This document shows positions 10,030-18,628 of a stretch of DNA of 51,788 nucleotides, piece by piece; the stretch's first letter is position 1, and each line of letters starts with the position of its first letter. This stretch comes from an uncultured Thermoleophilia bacterium (GTDB lineage: Bacteria > Actinomycetota > Thermoleophilia > UBA2241): positions 1 to 51,788 of the forward strand of contig CAIOZS010000068.1 of NCBI GenBank assembly GCA_903862845.1. Reading direction: 5' to 3'. The notes below the pieces were generated by a model that was not told the DNA's origin, made no database searches, and saw only the letters and a program-made list of their open reading frames with translations. A program made the translations under genes and the position numbers.

Positions 10030-11874
10030 ATGAGCAGGAAGATCTGGCTGGCGCTCGCGCTCGCCGTCATCGTGGCAGCCAGCTTCGCCGCGGGCGCCGT
10101 CGCAGCGAAACAGAAGGTGGCGTCGGATCCCCGGCCGAAAACGGTCACCAAAGGCCTCGACTATTTCCACGCCCGCCAGAAGGCCGACGGCGGCTTCGGC
10201 ACCATGTCCGCCACGGCTTGGGTCATCATCGGCGCCGTGGCCAGCGGCGAGCGCATCGGCTCCACTGCATGGACGCTCGGCGGCAATAACCCCTTCAGCT
10301 ACCTGCAGGCGCACAGCCACGAGGACGCCGCCACCGGCCCCGACGTAGACAACGCGCCCGTCTACTACGCGCAGGCGATCATGTCCTACGTCGCGGCCGA
10401 CCGCGCCGAGCGCGTGTTCGTCGCCGGGACTCCGCGCATCGACCTTCTGGCCAAGCTCTACGGCTACCAGGACCTCGTCGACGGCTCGCCCACCAAGGGC
10501 AGCTTCTCGCCGTCCACGTCGACGCGCACGTTCCAGGCCGTCCACACCACCGCGTGGGCCGTTCTCGCCATGCAGGCTCTCGGCGAGAACGCGAAGGATC
10601 GTTTCGCGTTCGCCGAGCAGTGGCTCGCCACCCAGCAGCTTGCGGACGGCGGCTTCCCAGCGCAGCCCGGTGATCCCTCCAACTGCGAGGACACGGCCGT
10701 GGCGATCCAGGCTCTTGTGCTCGCGGCCGACGGCACCCTCGACCCGGCGATCGTCCCCGCAGCCCGTCAGTACCTCAAGACCAACCAGCGCGCCGACGGC
10801 GGCTTCCCGCACACGCCCGGCACGGGCACGGATGCGTGGGCCACGGCGGCCGCCGTCCAGGCCATCCTCGCCATGGGCGAGCAGCCCGACGGCGCCGACT
10901 GGATGATCGGCGCGAGCACGCCCAAGTCCGCGCTCGCCACCCTCCAGTTGAAGACCGGCGCCTACGTCAAGAAGCGGGGCGACGCCACGGGGCCGCTGCC
11001 GACCACCAGCTGGGCCCTGGCGGCGCTGCGCGACAAGCCCTTCACGACGTTCCCCAAGACGCGCCCCACGGCCCTCAAGGCATTTGTGTTTCGTCCCCAG
11101 ATGAAGTCGGTTTGGCCGAAGGAGGGCACCCGGTACACCAGCACCCACTCGGTGCTCATCCACGCCACGTACACGGACGGCGCCAAAGGGACAGGCGTCG
11201 ACCCCAAGGCTTGCCGCGTCTACGTCGACGACGCGAACAAGACGAAGCCGGCCGACATCGGGCGCTTCGGCCTCCACCTGCAGCTTACGAACGTCTCCGA
11301 CGGTGAGCACACCTACAGGCTCGAGATCATTGACCACGCCGGCAACGTCAAGAGGGTGGAGCGTCGGTTCACGGTAGCCACGCCGGCGCCGACGCCCACG
11401 CCGGTGCCCACGTACACGCCCACGCCGAACCCCACCTACATACCGCCCGCCACGATCTACCCCACGCCCAAGCCGACGTCCACGCCGACGCCGTTCACCA
11501 CGCTGACGCCCACCGCCTACCCCTCGAGCGAGACGACGGTCACTCCAGGGCCGTATCAGACGGTCACCCCGACGCCGTCGCAGAGCGACGGCTACCCCGT
11601 GACCGGAGTGCCGGTCGCGTCACCGAGCCCGTCCGGCAGCCCGGGCGCCGCAAGCGGCGGCGACTCGGGTAGTGCCGCAGGCTTCCTCGGTGGTACTCTC
11701 CTCGCCATGCTGCCCATCGGCGCCGCGATCTCGTACCTAGCCTTGCGCCGCCGCGAGCAGGCGCTCAGCGCCGCCGGCGAGGGCAAGGTGCTGAGTGGCG
11801 GAGGCAGCGCCTGGGAGCGCCTCAAAGGCGTCCTCGGCAGGTCCAAGGACATCGTGAAACCGGCCGGGAGGTAA
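10030..11874 (+). CDS. Secreted prenyltransferase/squalene-oxidase-repeat (alpha/alpha-barrel) protein with Ig-like domain, Pro/Thr linker and C-terminal TM
   Basis: Signal peptide; repeats DYFHARQKADGGFGTMSATAW.., WLATQQLADGGFPAQPGDPSNCEDTAVAIQAL, YLKTNQRADGGFPHTPGTGTDAWATAAAVQAI; Ig-like LTNVSDGEHTYRLEIIDHAGNVKRVERRFTV; TPTPxP linker; terminal TM. Confidence 0.85.
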   Translation: MSRKIWLALALAVIVAASFAAGAVAAKQKVASDPRPKTVTKGLDYFHARQKADGGFGTMSATAWVIIGAVASGERIGSTAWTLGGNNPFSYLQAHSHEDAATGPDVDNAPVYYAQAIMSYVAADRAERVFVAGTPRIDLLAKLYGYQDLVDGSPTKGSFSPSTSTRTFQAVHTTAWAVLAMQALGENAKDRFAFAEQWLATQQLADGGFPAQPGDPSNCEDTAVAIQALVLAADGTLDPAIVPAARQYLKTNQRADGGFPHTPGTGTDAWATAAAVQAILAMGEQPDGADWMIGASTPKSALATLQLKTGAYVKKRGDATGPLPTTSWALAALRDKPFTTFPKTRPTALKAFVFRPQMKSVWPKEGTRYTSTHSVLIHATYTDGAKGTGVDPKACRVYVDDANKTKPADIGRFGLHLQLTNVSDGEHTYRLEIIDHAGNVKRVERRFTVATPAPTPTPVPTYTPTPNPTYIPPATIYPTPKPTSTPTPFTTLTPTAYPSSETTVTPGPYQTVTPTPSQSDGYPVTGVPVASPSPSGSPGAASGGDSGSAAGFLGGTLLAMLPIGAAISYLALRRREQALSAAGEGKVLSGGGSAWERLKGVLGRSKDIVKPAGR

Positions 11875-11881
11875 GCACAGC

Positions 11882-12931
11882 GTGAACGGGCTTCAGCAGG
11901 TGATCTACGATGCTTCTCGCGTGCTCCTTTGGCCCGTGCTCATCGCGGCGCTCGCCTGCCTCGTCTGGGTGCTCATCGAGTTTGGCTTCTTCCTCTACGA
12001 GCTGTACCTGCGGTTCCGGTACAGGGACCTCGACGCGCTCGAGGCGCGCACCCTGCGTGCGCGGAGGGCGTTTCAGGAGGGCAAGCCGCGCACCGCGTAC
12101 CGCTATCTCCAGGAGAACAACTACTCGATCGTCGTCGCACGCTTCCTGTTCGACCTCATTCGCAACTACCAGACCGAGCGCCTGGCGGCCAAGCCTCTCA
12201 AGCTGCTGCAGGAGTACGAGTTCTTCACGGTGAAGCGCCTTGAGCGCACGCGCATCCTCGTGCGCGTGGGCCCGATGCTCGGCCTCATGGGCACGCTCAT
12301 CCCGCTGTCGCCGGCGCTGATCGGCCTGGCGAGCGGCAACACCACCCAGCTCGCCGACAACCTCACCACGGCTTTCTCGGTCACCGTCATCGGCCTGCTC
12401 ATCGGCGGCATCGCCTTCGTCATCAGCATCGTCCGCGACCGCATGTACTCGCAGGACATCTCCGACATGGAGTACCTGCTCGAGCTGCTCGAAGGCGGCA
12501 GCGAACGCCTTCAGTCGGGCCGCCGGCGCAACAGGAAGGGCATCTGGGACGCCGACCCGGTCGTCGAGTACGAGGCCGCCGCGGAAGACATGGAGAAGAC
12601 GGCGGTGATCCCCGTGCTGCTCGAAACTCCCCGGGAGGCACTCATCCCGTTCGCCGCCGGCAATGGCGACGAGGCGCCCGGCGCCGCTGGGCCGGCCGTG
12701 GTGTCGTCGCCCGAGCCGGCACTGCCGCTGGTCGACCCGCTGGCCGCCGACGCCAAGCCGATGGTCGTGGTGCCCGCTCCGGCGGCCGGCGAAGCGCCGC
12801 CGCTCACCTTCGACGATCCCGCCATGGACTGGCGCGGCGACGAGGACCCCTTCGCGGACCTCGGGCCCGTGGATCCCAGGCCGCCGGCCGGGAGCGCGCC
12901 CGGCGCCGGCGCACCGCCCGCACGTTACTGA
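11882..12931 (+). CDS. MotA/TolQ/ExbB proton-channel family protein with long Ala/Pro-rich cytoplasmic tail
   Basis: LVRVGPMLGLMGTLIPLSPALIGLASGNTTQLADNLTTAFSVTVIGLLIGGIAFVISIVRDR; GTG start 7 nt after upstream stop. Confidence 0.85.
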   Translation: MNGLQQVIYDASRVLLWPVLIAALACLVWVLIEFGFFLYELYLRFRYRDLDALEARTLRARRAFQEGKPRTAYRYLQENNYSIVVARFLFDLIRNYQTERLAAKPLKLLQEYEFFTVKRLERTRILVRVGPMLGLMGTLIPLSPALIGLASGNTTQLADNLTTAFSVTVIGLLIGGIAFVISIVRDRMYSQDISDMEYLLELLEGGSERLQSGRRRNRKGIWDADPVVEYEAAAEDMEKTAVIPVLLETPREALIPFAAGNGDEAPGAAGPAVVSSPEPALPLVDPLAADAKPMVVVPAPAAGEAPPLTFDDPAMDWRGDEDPFADLGPVDPRPPAGSAPGAGAPPARY

Positions 12932-12938
12932 GGCCGCC

Positions 12939-13547
12939 ATGCCGGCGTCCGACGACCACTCCACCATCAAGAACCTCGGGACCGTCTACGAACCCCGCGG
13001 CGAGGGTCTGCGCTACATGCGACGTCGCCGCATCGGCACGGCCGATCGCAACGGCGACCCGCTCGACGGCATCGTCAATCTGTTCTATGTAGCGGTTGTC
13101 CTGGCCGTCGGGTTCCTGGTCGCGGCGCTCTCGGCGGCCGGCGTGAGCGGCCTCCTGACTCACCAGAACATGACCATCGTCACGAATCCCGGCACGCCGC
13201 AGATGCAGGTCATCGTGAAGGAGGGCGACCAGATCGTGAAGCTCGACACGGCCAACGGCGCCCAGGTCCAGGGGCTTGGCACGCTCGTCGGCTCCTTCTA
13301 CAAGCTCGCCGACGGCACCGTGGTCTACGTGCCGGCAGGGTCGCTGCCGCCGGCCAACGCGACGCCGGTCCCGGGGGCGTCGCCCACGCCCGGCGCGACC
13401 ACGACGCCGGCGCCGACCACAACCGACTACCCCACCACGAACCCCTACGCGACGCCGACGCCGCTGCCCACGGCACCGCCGACCACTCAACCGACGCCGG
13501 GTGTGACGCTCACGCCCGGCTCCTTGACGCCGCTCAGCGGCGGGTGA
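12939..13547 (+). CDS. DUF2149-like single-TM protein with Pro/Thr-rich C-terminus
   Basis: RRRRIGTADRNGDPLDGIVNLFYVAVVLAVGFLVAALSAAG..GTLVGSFYKLADGTVVYVPAG; coupled to ExbB-like gene. Confidence 0.7.
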   Translation: MPASDDHSTIKNLGTVYEPRGEGLRYMRRRRIGTADRNGDPLDGIVNLFYVAVVLAVGFLVAALSAAGVSGLLTHQNMTIVTNPGTPQMQVIVKEGDQIVKLDTANGAQVQGLGTLVGSFYKLADGTVVYVPAGSLPPANATPVPGASPTPGATTTPAPTTTDYPTTNPYATPTPLPTAPPTTQPTPGVTLTPGSLTPLSGG

Positions 13548-13595
13548 CCGCGTTCGTCACGCCGCAAGAGGGCGCGGGCGAAGGCGCCGCGTATC

Positions 13596-14564
13596 TCAGT
13601 CCCCCAGCGAACGCAGCAGGCCGACGAGGCGTTCCAGCTCCACCCTGCTCCTGAAGGCGATTTGGATGGTCCCGCCGCGCTTGCCGCTGCGAATGTGCAC
13701 AGGCGTCTCGAGCAGGCCGTACAGTTCGTCGACGAGATCGGCGAAGTCGGCGGCGGCGGCGGACGGCCGCGCCGCAGGCGCGGCCCCTCCCGGCGCCTCC
13801 TCGTTCAGTTTCTTGACCAGCGCCTCCGTCTGCCGCACCGAGAGGCCTTGCGAGACGACGAGGCGCGCCGCCTTGCGGCGCTGCCCGTGGTCGGGCAGCG
13901 CCAGCAGGGCGCGCCCGTGCCCCTCGCTGAGCGCGCCCTGCTCGATCGTCAGCTTGACGTCGTCGGGCAGCTCAAGGAGACGCAGCAGATTCGTGACCGC
14001 GACCCGGCTACGGCCCACCAGCTCGGCGACGCGTTCGTGCGTGAGCCCGAACTCGTCCACAAGGGACGCATAGGCCTGCGCCTCCTCGATGCTGTTGAGG
14101 TCCTCGCGAGCGACGTTCTCGGCGAGGGCGATCTCGAGGGACGCGACGTCGTCGGCGGGCCGCACCAGCGCCGGGATGTGCTCGAGGCCCGCGAGCCCGG
14201 CTGCGCGAAGCCGGCGCTCTCCGGCGATAAGCTCGTAGCGGTGTCCTGAAGAATCCGCGGGAGCAAGCGCCCGCCCGAGCGTGGCGGGCTGTGCATCGCC
14301 GGCAGCCGTTGACGGCGCCGCCGGCTGCAGCGGCCGCACCACCACCGGCTGCACGACGCCGAGCGCCCGGATGGACGCCGCCAGCTCCTCGAGCTCGGCG
14401 CCGGCGAAGCTGCGTCGCGGCTGGCGGCGGCTGACGGCGATCTCCGCCAGCGGAAGCTCGCGCAGGCGGCCCTCGCCGCCGGCGCCGCCGACCCGGCCGA
14501 GGGCCGATCTGCCCTCGCCGATCAGCGCGCCCAGGCCCTTGCCCAGGGCTTTCTTCTCAGGCAC
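13596..14564 (-). CDS. parB: Chromosome partitioning protein ParB
   Basis: VPEKKALGKGLGALIGEG..LPLAEIAVSRRQPRRSF..YELIAGERRLRAAGLAGLEHIPALV..EEAQAYASLVDEFGLTHERVAELVGRSRVAVTNLLRLLELP. Confidence 0.95.
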   Translation of the reverse strand: MPEKKALGKGLGALIGEGRSALGRVGGAGGEGRLRELPLAEIAVSRRQPRRSFAGAELEELAASIRALGVVQPVVVRPLQPAAPSTAAGDAQPATLGRALAPADSSGHRYELIAGERRLRAAGLAGLEHIPALVRPADDVASLEIALAENVAREDLNSIEEAQAYASLVDEFGLTHERVAELVGRSRVAVTNLLRLLELPDDVKLTIEQGALSEGHGRALLALPDHGQRRKAARLVVSQGLSVRQTEALVKKLNEEAPGGAAPAARPSAAAADFADLVDELYGLLETPVHIRSGKRGGTIQIAFRSRVELERLVGLLRSLGD

Positions 14565-15318
14565 GGGACACGACCTCCTTGGCGAGATCGAAGTAGGCGT
14601 CGCTGCCGGCGCAGGTCGCATCGTAGCGTGAGATGGGCAGCCCGTGGCTGGGTGCCTCGCCGAGGCGCACGTTGCGCGGCACCACGGTGTCGAAGACGTC
14701 GGCGGCAAAATGCTCGCGGACCTCGCCGGCTACCTCGCGCCCCAGGCGCGTGCGGCCGTCGTACATGGTCAGGAGAACGCCGAGGACGGCGAGCTCCGGG
14801 TTCAGATGTTCCTGCACGAGCCCCACCGTCTCGAGCAACTGCGCCAAGCCCTCGAGGGCGTAGTACTCGGCCTGCACCGGAATAAGGACCTCTCGCGCCG
14901 CCACCAGCGAGTTGACCGTGAGCACGCCCAGCGACGGCGGGCAGTCGATGAACACGAAGTCGAACTGGCCTATGTGGCCCGTGAGCGCGTAGTCGAGCAC
15001 GTACTCGTTGCCGTCGGCGTGGGCCAGCTCGACGACGGCGCCGGCGAGGTCCGGGCAGGATGGGAGGAGCCAGAGATGGTCGAGGGCGGTGCCTACCGTG
15101 GCCTCAGAGACGCCCGCCGCTCCACCAAGCACCCCGTAGGTGCTGAGGCGGGCGTCGGCAGCGCGCCCGGACAGGCCGGCCGAGGCGTTGGCCTGGGGGT
15201 CCATGTCGAGGAGGAGCACGTCGAAGCCGGCCTCGGCCAGGCACGCGGCGAGGTTGACGGCGGTGGTGGTCTTGCCGACCCCGCCCTTCTGGTTGGTAAC
15301 GGCGATGACGCGGGTCAC
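14557..15318 (-). CDS. parA: Chromosome partitioning ATPase ParA
   Basis: VTRVIAVTNQKGGVGKTTTAVNLAACLAEAGFDVLLLDMDPQANASAGLSG; overlaps parB start. Confidence 0.95.
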   Translation of the reverse strand: MTRVIAVTNQKGGVGKTTTAVNLAACLAEAGFDVLLLDMDPQANASAGLSGRAADARLSTYGVLGGAAGVSEATVGTALDHLWLLPSCPDLAGAVVELAHADGNEYVLDYALTGHIGQFDFVFIDCPPSLGVLTVNSLVAAREVLIPVQAEYYALEGLAQLLETVGLVQEHLNPELAVLGVLLTMYDGRTRLGREVAGEVREHFAADVFDTVVPRNVRLGEAPSHGLPISRYDATCAGSDAYFDLAKEVVSRA

Positions 15319-15367
15319 CGGGCTCCTTTCGCGGGGCACCGATACTAGCAGATGACGCGGCGGAGCC

Positions 15368-16114
15368 TCAGCGGGCCAGCGGGTGTCTGGCGGCCTGGCC
15401 CTCCCGTCGCGGCAGACGCTTCGGCGTGACCGCGACCTTCTCGTACACGGCGCACACGGCGTCGTCGAGGGACGAGCGGGGTAGCGGCACGACAGGCCCG
15501 GCGGCGAGGCCGCAGAGCCGCGCCGCAGCCGCGCCGCCGGGCCCCTCCCCCTGCACCGCCCGCCGCGTCTTGCTGGCCAGCAGTACGCCGCCGCGCGCGA
15601 GCAGAGGCGCCGCCAGTTCCACGAGCGCCGGGAGGGGCGCCACGGCTCTGGCCAGCACAAGCGCGTATGCCTCGCGCCCCGGCTGCCCTGCGGCGGCGTG
15701 ACGCTCGCTGCGCGCGCAGACCACGGCGGCGCGCGCGCCCAGCCCGGCCGCCTCGACCGCCGCATCAAGAAAGGCTCCCTTCTTGGCCGCCGCATCGAGC
15801 AGCGTCAGCCTGGCGGCAGGCAGCGCCACGGCCAAGGGGATGCCAGGGATGCCTGCGCCGGCGCCCAGATCGAGCCAGCAGGCGCGCGCGCGCGCCTGCA
15901 GTTGAGGCACGTCGAGCAGCGCCAGCGCGTCGCCGAAGAGCGTGCTCACGACCTCCTCGCGGGTACGCAGCGCGGTGACGTTTCCACGCCGCCAGGCGAG
16001 CATCAGGTCCGCGTACCTCGACAAGGCATCGGCTTGGGCCTTGTGGAGGCCAAACGCCGCGGTCAGCTCCTCGAGCGTCGCATAGGCGGCCCTGCCGCCG
16101 GCGTCCCCCATCAT
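15368..16114 (-). CDS. rsmG: 16S rRNA (guanine527-N7)-methyltransferase RsmG
   Basis: LMLAWRRGNVTALRTREEVVSTLFGDALALLDVPQ..WLDLGAGAGIPGIPLAVALPAARLTLLDAAAKKGAFL; upstream of parAB. Confidence 0.9.
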   Translation of the reverse strand: MMGDAGGRAAYATLEELTAAFGLHKAQADALSRYADLMLAWRRGNVTALRTREEVVSTLFGDALALLDVPQLQARARACWLDLGAGAGIPGIPLAVALPAARLTLLDAAAKKGAFLDAAVEAAGLGARAAVVCARSERHAAAGQPGREAYALVLARAVAPLPALVELAAPLLARGGVLLASKTRRAVQGEGPGGAAAARLCGLAAGPVVPLPRSSLDDAVCAVYEKVAVTPKRLPRREGQAARHPLAR

Positions 16115-16509
16115 CCCGCAGCCGCGGCTTGACGCAGTGCGACGACGAACCTGTCGACGTCCCCGGGCGTTGTCTTCCGCGAGCACATCAGGCGAAGCGC
16201 TCTGGCGCCCCGCACTCGCCCACGTTGAGGTGTGCGGTCTGGGCGCAGATGACGGCCTGGAGGGGCCACATCACCGCGGCCAGCACCGTCACGTTCCCGC
16301 CGGTGCCGTTGAAAGCCGGAAAGACGGCGACATCGCCAAGGACCTCGCGCATGCGCTCCATGCAGCGCCGAGGTCCAGTCGTCGCCGAAGGCGGGTGCGA
16401 AGCCGCCGTTGGCCGCGGCTATCGCCGCCAGATCGGCAGCGTGCACGCCGGCGTGGTTGTCGCTGGCGGATAGCACCTGGCGGCGCTCGCGAGCCAGTTC
16501 GTCAGACAC
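16111..16509 (-). pseudogene. Frameshifted, internally deleted remnant of a low-specificity threonine aldolase
   Basis: N-terminus SASDNHAGVHAADLAAIAAANGGFAPAFGDDWTSALH, then a shifted frame ERMREVLGDVAVFPAFNGTGGNVTVLAAVMWPLQAVICAQTAHLNVGECGAPERFA*, then C-terminal LMCSRKTTPGDVDRFVVALRQ. Confidence 0.8.
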
Positions 16510-16723
16510 GCGCCGGCCCTCGTGAGGGCTTGCTCCGATGTAGCAGGGTCACCATCTGTGCCCTCCTCTCGCAGGCCGCGGCGAAGCGAGCTTGGCCGGA
16601 CCGCAGAATCACGTGCGACGTCCCCGTTGTTCCGTGGCCCACGCCGCAGTCAAACCCCGGGCGCTGCGCGGGCGCAAGTACGCCCGTCGTCGGCCCGAGT
16701 GGCTTGGGCGCGGCGTAGCGCCG

Positions 16724-17194
16724 TCAGGCGTCGAGCATCTTGGTGAGGACAAGCACCGTGCCGCCACCGTCCGGCCTGCGGAGGTCGAAGTCGTCGACCA
16801 CGGCGCGGATGATCGAGATGCCCATGCCGCCGTCGCTCATCTTGATCTCGGGCATGTTCTGGCAATCGGGGCAGTCGACGTCGTCCTCGTGAAACCCGCC
16901 GCCCTCGTCGCGGATCTCGATGGTCACGCGGTCGCGATGCACGGTGAAGTGGAGATGGACCTGGCCTTCGTCGTGGTCGTAGGCGTGCCTCACGGAGTTG
17001 GAGCACGCCTCGGTGAGCGCCAGTTTGAGGTCGGCGACCGCGTCCTCCGAGTAGCCGCGCCCGCGCATCAGGCCCGACAACGCAAGGCGCCCGAGCACGA
17101 CGTATTCGGCCTTGGCGGGGATGTCGAGCTTCACGTAGTCGTTCACGACGCTGTTCCAATCGGCTATGGGACCGGCGGGCTCTGCGGTTTTCAC
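16724..17194 (-). CDS. RsbW/SpoIIAB-like anti-sigma regulatory factor (HATPase)
   Basis: DLKLALTEACSNSVRHAYDHDEGQVHLHFTVHRDRVTIEIRDEGGGF..SDGGMGISIIRAVVDDFDL; GTG overlaps amrS stop. Confidence 0.85.
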   Translation of the reverse strand: MKTAEPAGPIADWNSVVNDYVKLDIPAKAEYVVLGRLALSGLMRGRGYSEDAVADLKLALTEACSNSVRHAYDHDEGQVHLHFTVHRDRVTIEIRDEGGGFHEDDVDCPDCQNMPEIKMSDGGMGISIIRAVVDDFDLRRPDGGGTVLVLTKMLDA

Positions 17195-18228
17195 TTGAGG
17201 GTCATGCGGACGTACACGTTCTCCCCACACATCGCACAGAGTGTTCCCCGCAGCGCGACATCCTCAACCGCGTAGCCGGTGCGCCGTACGAGAAGCCGTT
17301 TGCAGTTCGGACAGACCGTGTTCTCGCCTTCATGACCGGGCACGTTGCCGAGATACACGAAGCGCAGACCGGCATTGCGACCGATGCGCATGGCGCGCTC
17401 CAATGTAGGGATCGGCGTCGCCGAAAGGTGAGCGTACTCGAGGTACGGCGTGAAACGCGTGACGTGCCAGGGCGTGTCCGGCCCCAGCTCGGCGGCGATC
17501 CACGCAGCGATGCTACCGAGGGTCTCGTCGTCGTCGTTGAAGCCCGGGATGACGTTGGTAACGATCTCCACGTGACACCCGTGCACATGCTTGGCGCGCG
17601 CCGCAGCGGCGAGCACCGGCGACATGTCGCGGATGCGGCACAGCTCCTGGTACTGATCATCGCTGAATCCCTTCACGTCGACGCGGTACGCATCGATGTG
17701 GGGCGCCAGCACATCAAGGGCCTCTGCGGTGATGTAGCCGTTGGTGACCATCGCCGTGTACAGGCCGTGCTCATGGGCAAGCTGGGCGCCGTCGAGGATG
17801 TATTCGAGCCAGATCGTGGGCTCGTTGTACGTCCAGGCGACGCCCTGGCAGCCGTTATGGTCGGCCAGCACCGGCAGGTTGCGGATGGGTAGCTCGCGAA
17901 GGTCGCGGGCCACCTCGCCCGGGTCTGCGTGGGCGATCTGCCAGTTCTGGCAGTGACGGCAGGTGAAGTTGCAGCCCACGCTGCCCAGCGACAGCACGGT
18001 GGTACCGGGGAAGAAATGGTACAGCGGCTTCTTCTCGATGGGGTCGGCAGCCACGCTGCAGACGCGCCCGTAGGTGATGGCGTAGAGCGTGCCGTCGCGG
18101 TTGGCGCGCGCCCGGCACACGCCGCTCTTGCCGGGCGCGATATGACAGCGGCGTGGGCAGACGTGACAGTCGACCACCCCTCCTTCGACACGCTCGTAGA
18201 GCATCGCCTCGTGCTCGGGGAGCGTCAT
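17191..18228 (-). CDS. amrS: AmmeMemoRadiSam-system radical SAM enzyme AmrS
   Basis: VDCHVCPRRCHIAPGKSGVCRARANRDGTLYAITYGRVCSVAADPIEKKPLYHFFPGTTVLSLGSVGCNFTCRHCQNWQIA. Confidence 0.9.
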   Translation of the reverse strand: MTLPEHEAMLYERVEGGVVDCHVCPRRCHIAPGKSGVCRARANRDGTLYAITYGRVCSVAADPIEKKPLYHFFPGTTVLSLGSVGCNFTCRHCQNWQIAHADPGEVARDLRELPIRNLPVLADHNGCQGVAWTYNEPTIWLEYILDGAQLAHEHGLYTAMVTNGYITAEALDVLAPHIDAYRVDVKGFSDDQYQELCRIRDMSPVLAAAARAKHVHGCHVEIVTNVIPGFNDDDETLGSIAAWIAAELGPDTPWHVTRFTPYLEYAHLSATPIPTLERAMRIGRNAGLRFVYLGNVPGHEGENTVCPNCKRLLVRRTGYAVEDVALRGTLCAMCGENVYVRMTLK

Positions 18229-18551
18229 GCCGAACGCCGATCGCGCAGGTCACGGACGCAGCGCTGGACGACCTCGCTGAGGCTGTCCTGGAGCTCCCGG
18301 TCGCCCGCCGCGATGCACGCGAGCCGGTGCGCGGCGCTGGAGCCCAGCACCGGTCTGGCGTCGAGCGGCCGGGCGGCGGCGTCTGACGGTGCGCCGGCTT
18401 CCCTGCAGGCCATCTCGAAGCCGGCTGCGGCCATGCGTGTGCCGTCAATGGGGTCGACGAGGACCGGTTCAGGTTTCGAGGCGCCCTGCAGGCCGTCGTC
18501 CGAGTAGAACGCCCAGGTGGGCGGCTCGTCTCTGTCGGTCGTGTCATTCAC
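18225..18551 (-). CDS. 108-aa hypothetical protein translationally coupled to amrS
   Basis: MNDTTDRDEPPTWAFYSDDGLQGASKPEPVLVDPIDGTRMAAAGFEMACREAG..; ATGA overlap with amrS. Confidence 0.55.
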   Translation of the reverse strand: MNDTTDRDEPPTWAFYSDDGLQGASKPEPVLVDPIDGTRMAAAGFEMACREAGAPSDAAARPLDARPVLGSSAAHRLACIAAGDRELQDSLSEVVQRCVRDLRDRRSA

Positions 18552-18569
18552 GGGGCGTCCATTCTACCC

Positions 18570-18578
18570 TGCTATACT
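18570..18578 (+). promoter_or_regulatory. Extended -10 promoter element (TGcTATACT)
   Basis: cctgcTATACTcgg 50 nt upstream of the radical SAM start; no clear -35. Confidence 0.4.
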
Positions 18579-18628
18579 CGGGCTGCCGACCGTCGACCCA
18601 CGCCCGGGCAGGCTCCCGGCCACACGCC

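Noticed and set aside
9860-10030. Possible cobalamin riboswitch upstream of the ExbB/DUF2149 module
   Set aside because: Looked for B12-box-type sequence by eye and found none; the cobalamin hypothesis therefore rests on fold analogy only
11385-11600. ACGCC-type short repeats considered as a CRISPR or tandem-repeat locus
   Set aside because: They encode the TPTP stalk in frame, with irregular spacing and no direct-repeat/spacer structure
16510-16723. Possible further decayed gene upstream of the threonine aldolase remnant
   Set aside because: No frame gave recognisable motifs; treated as intergenic
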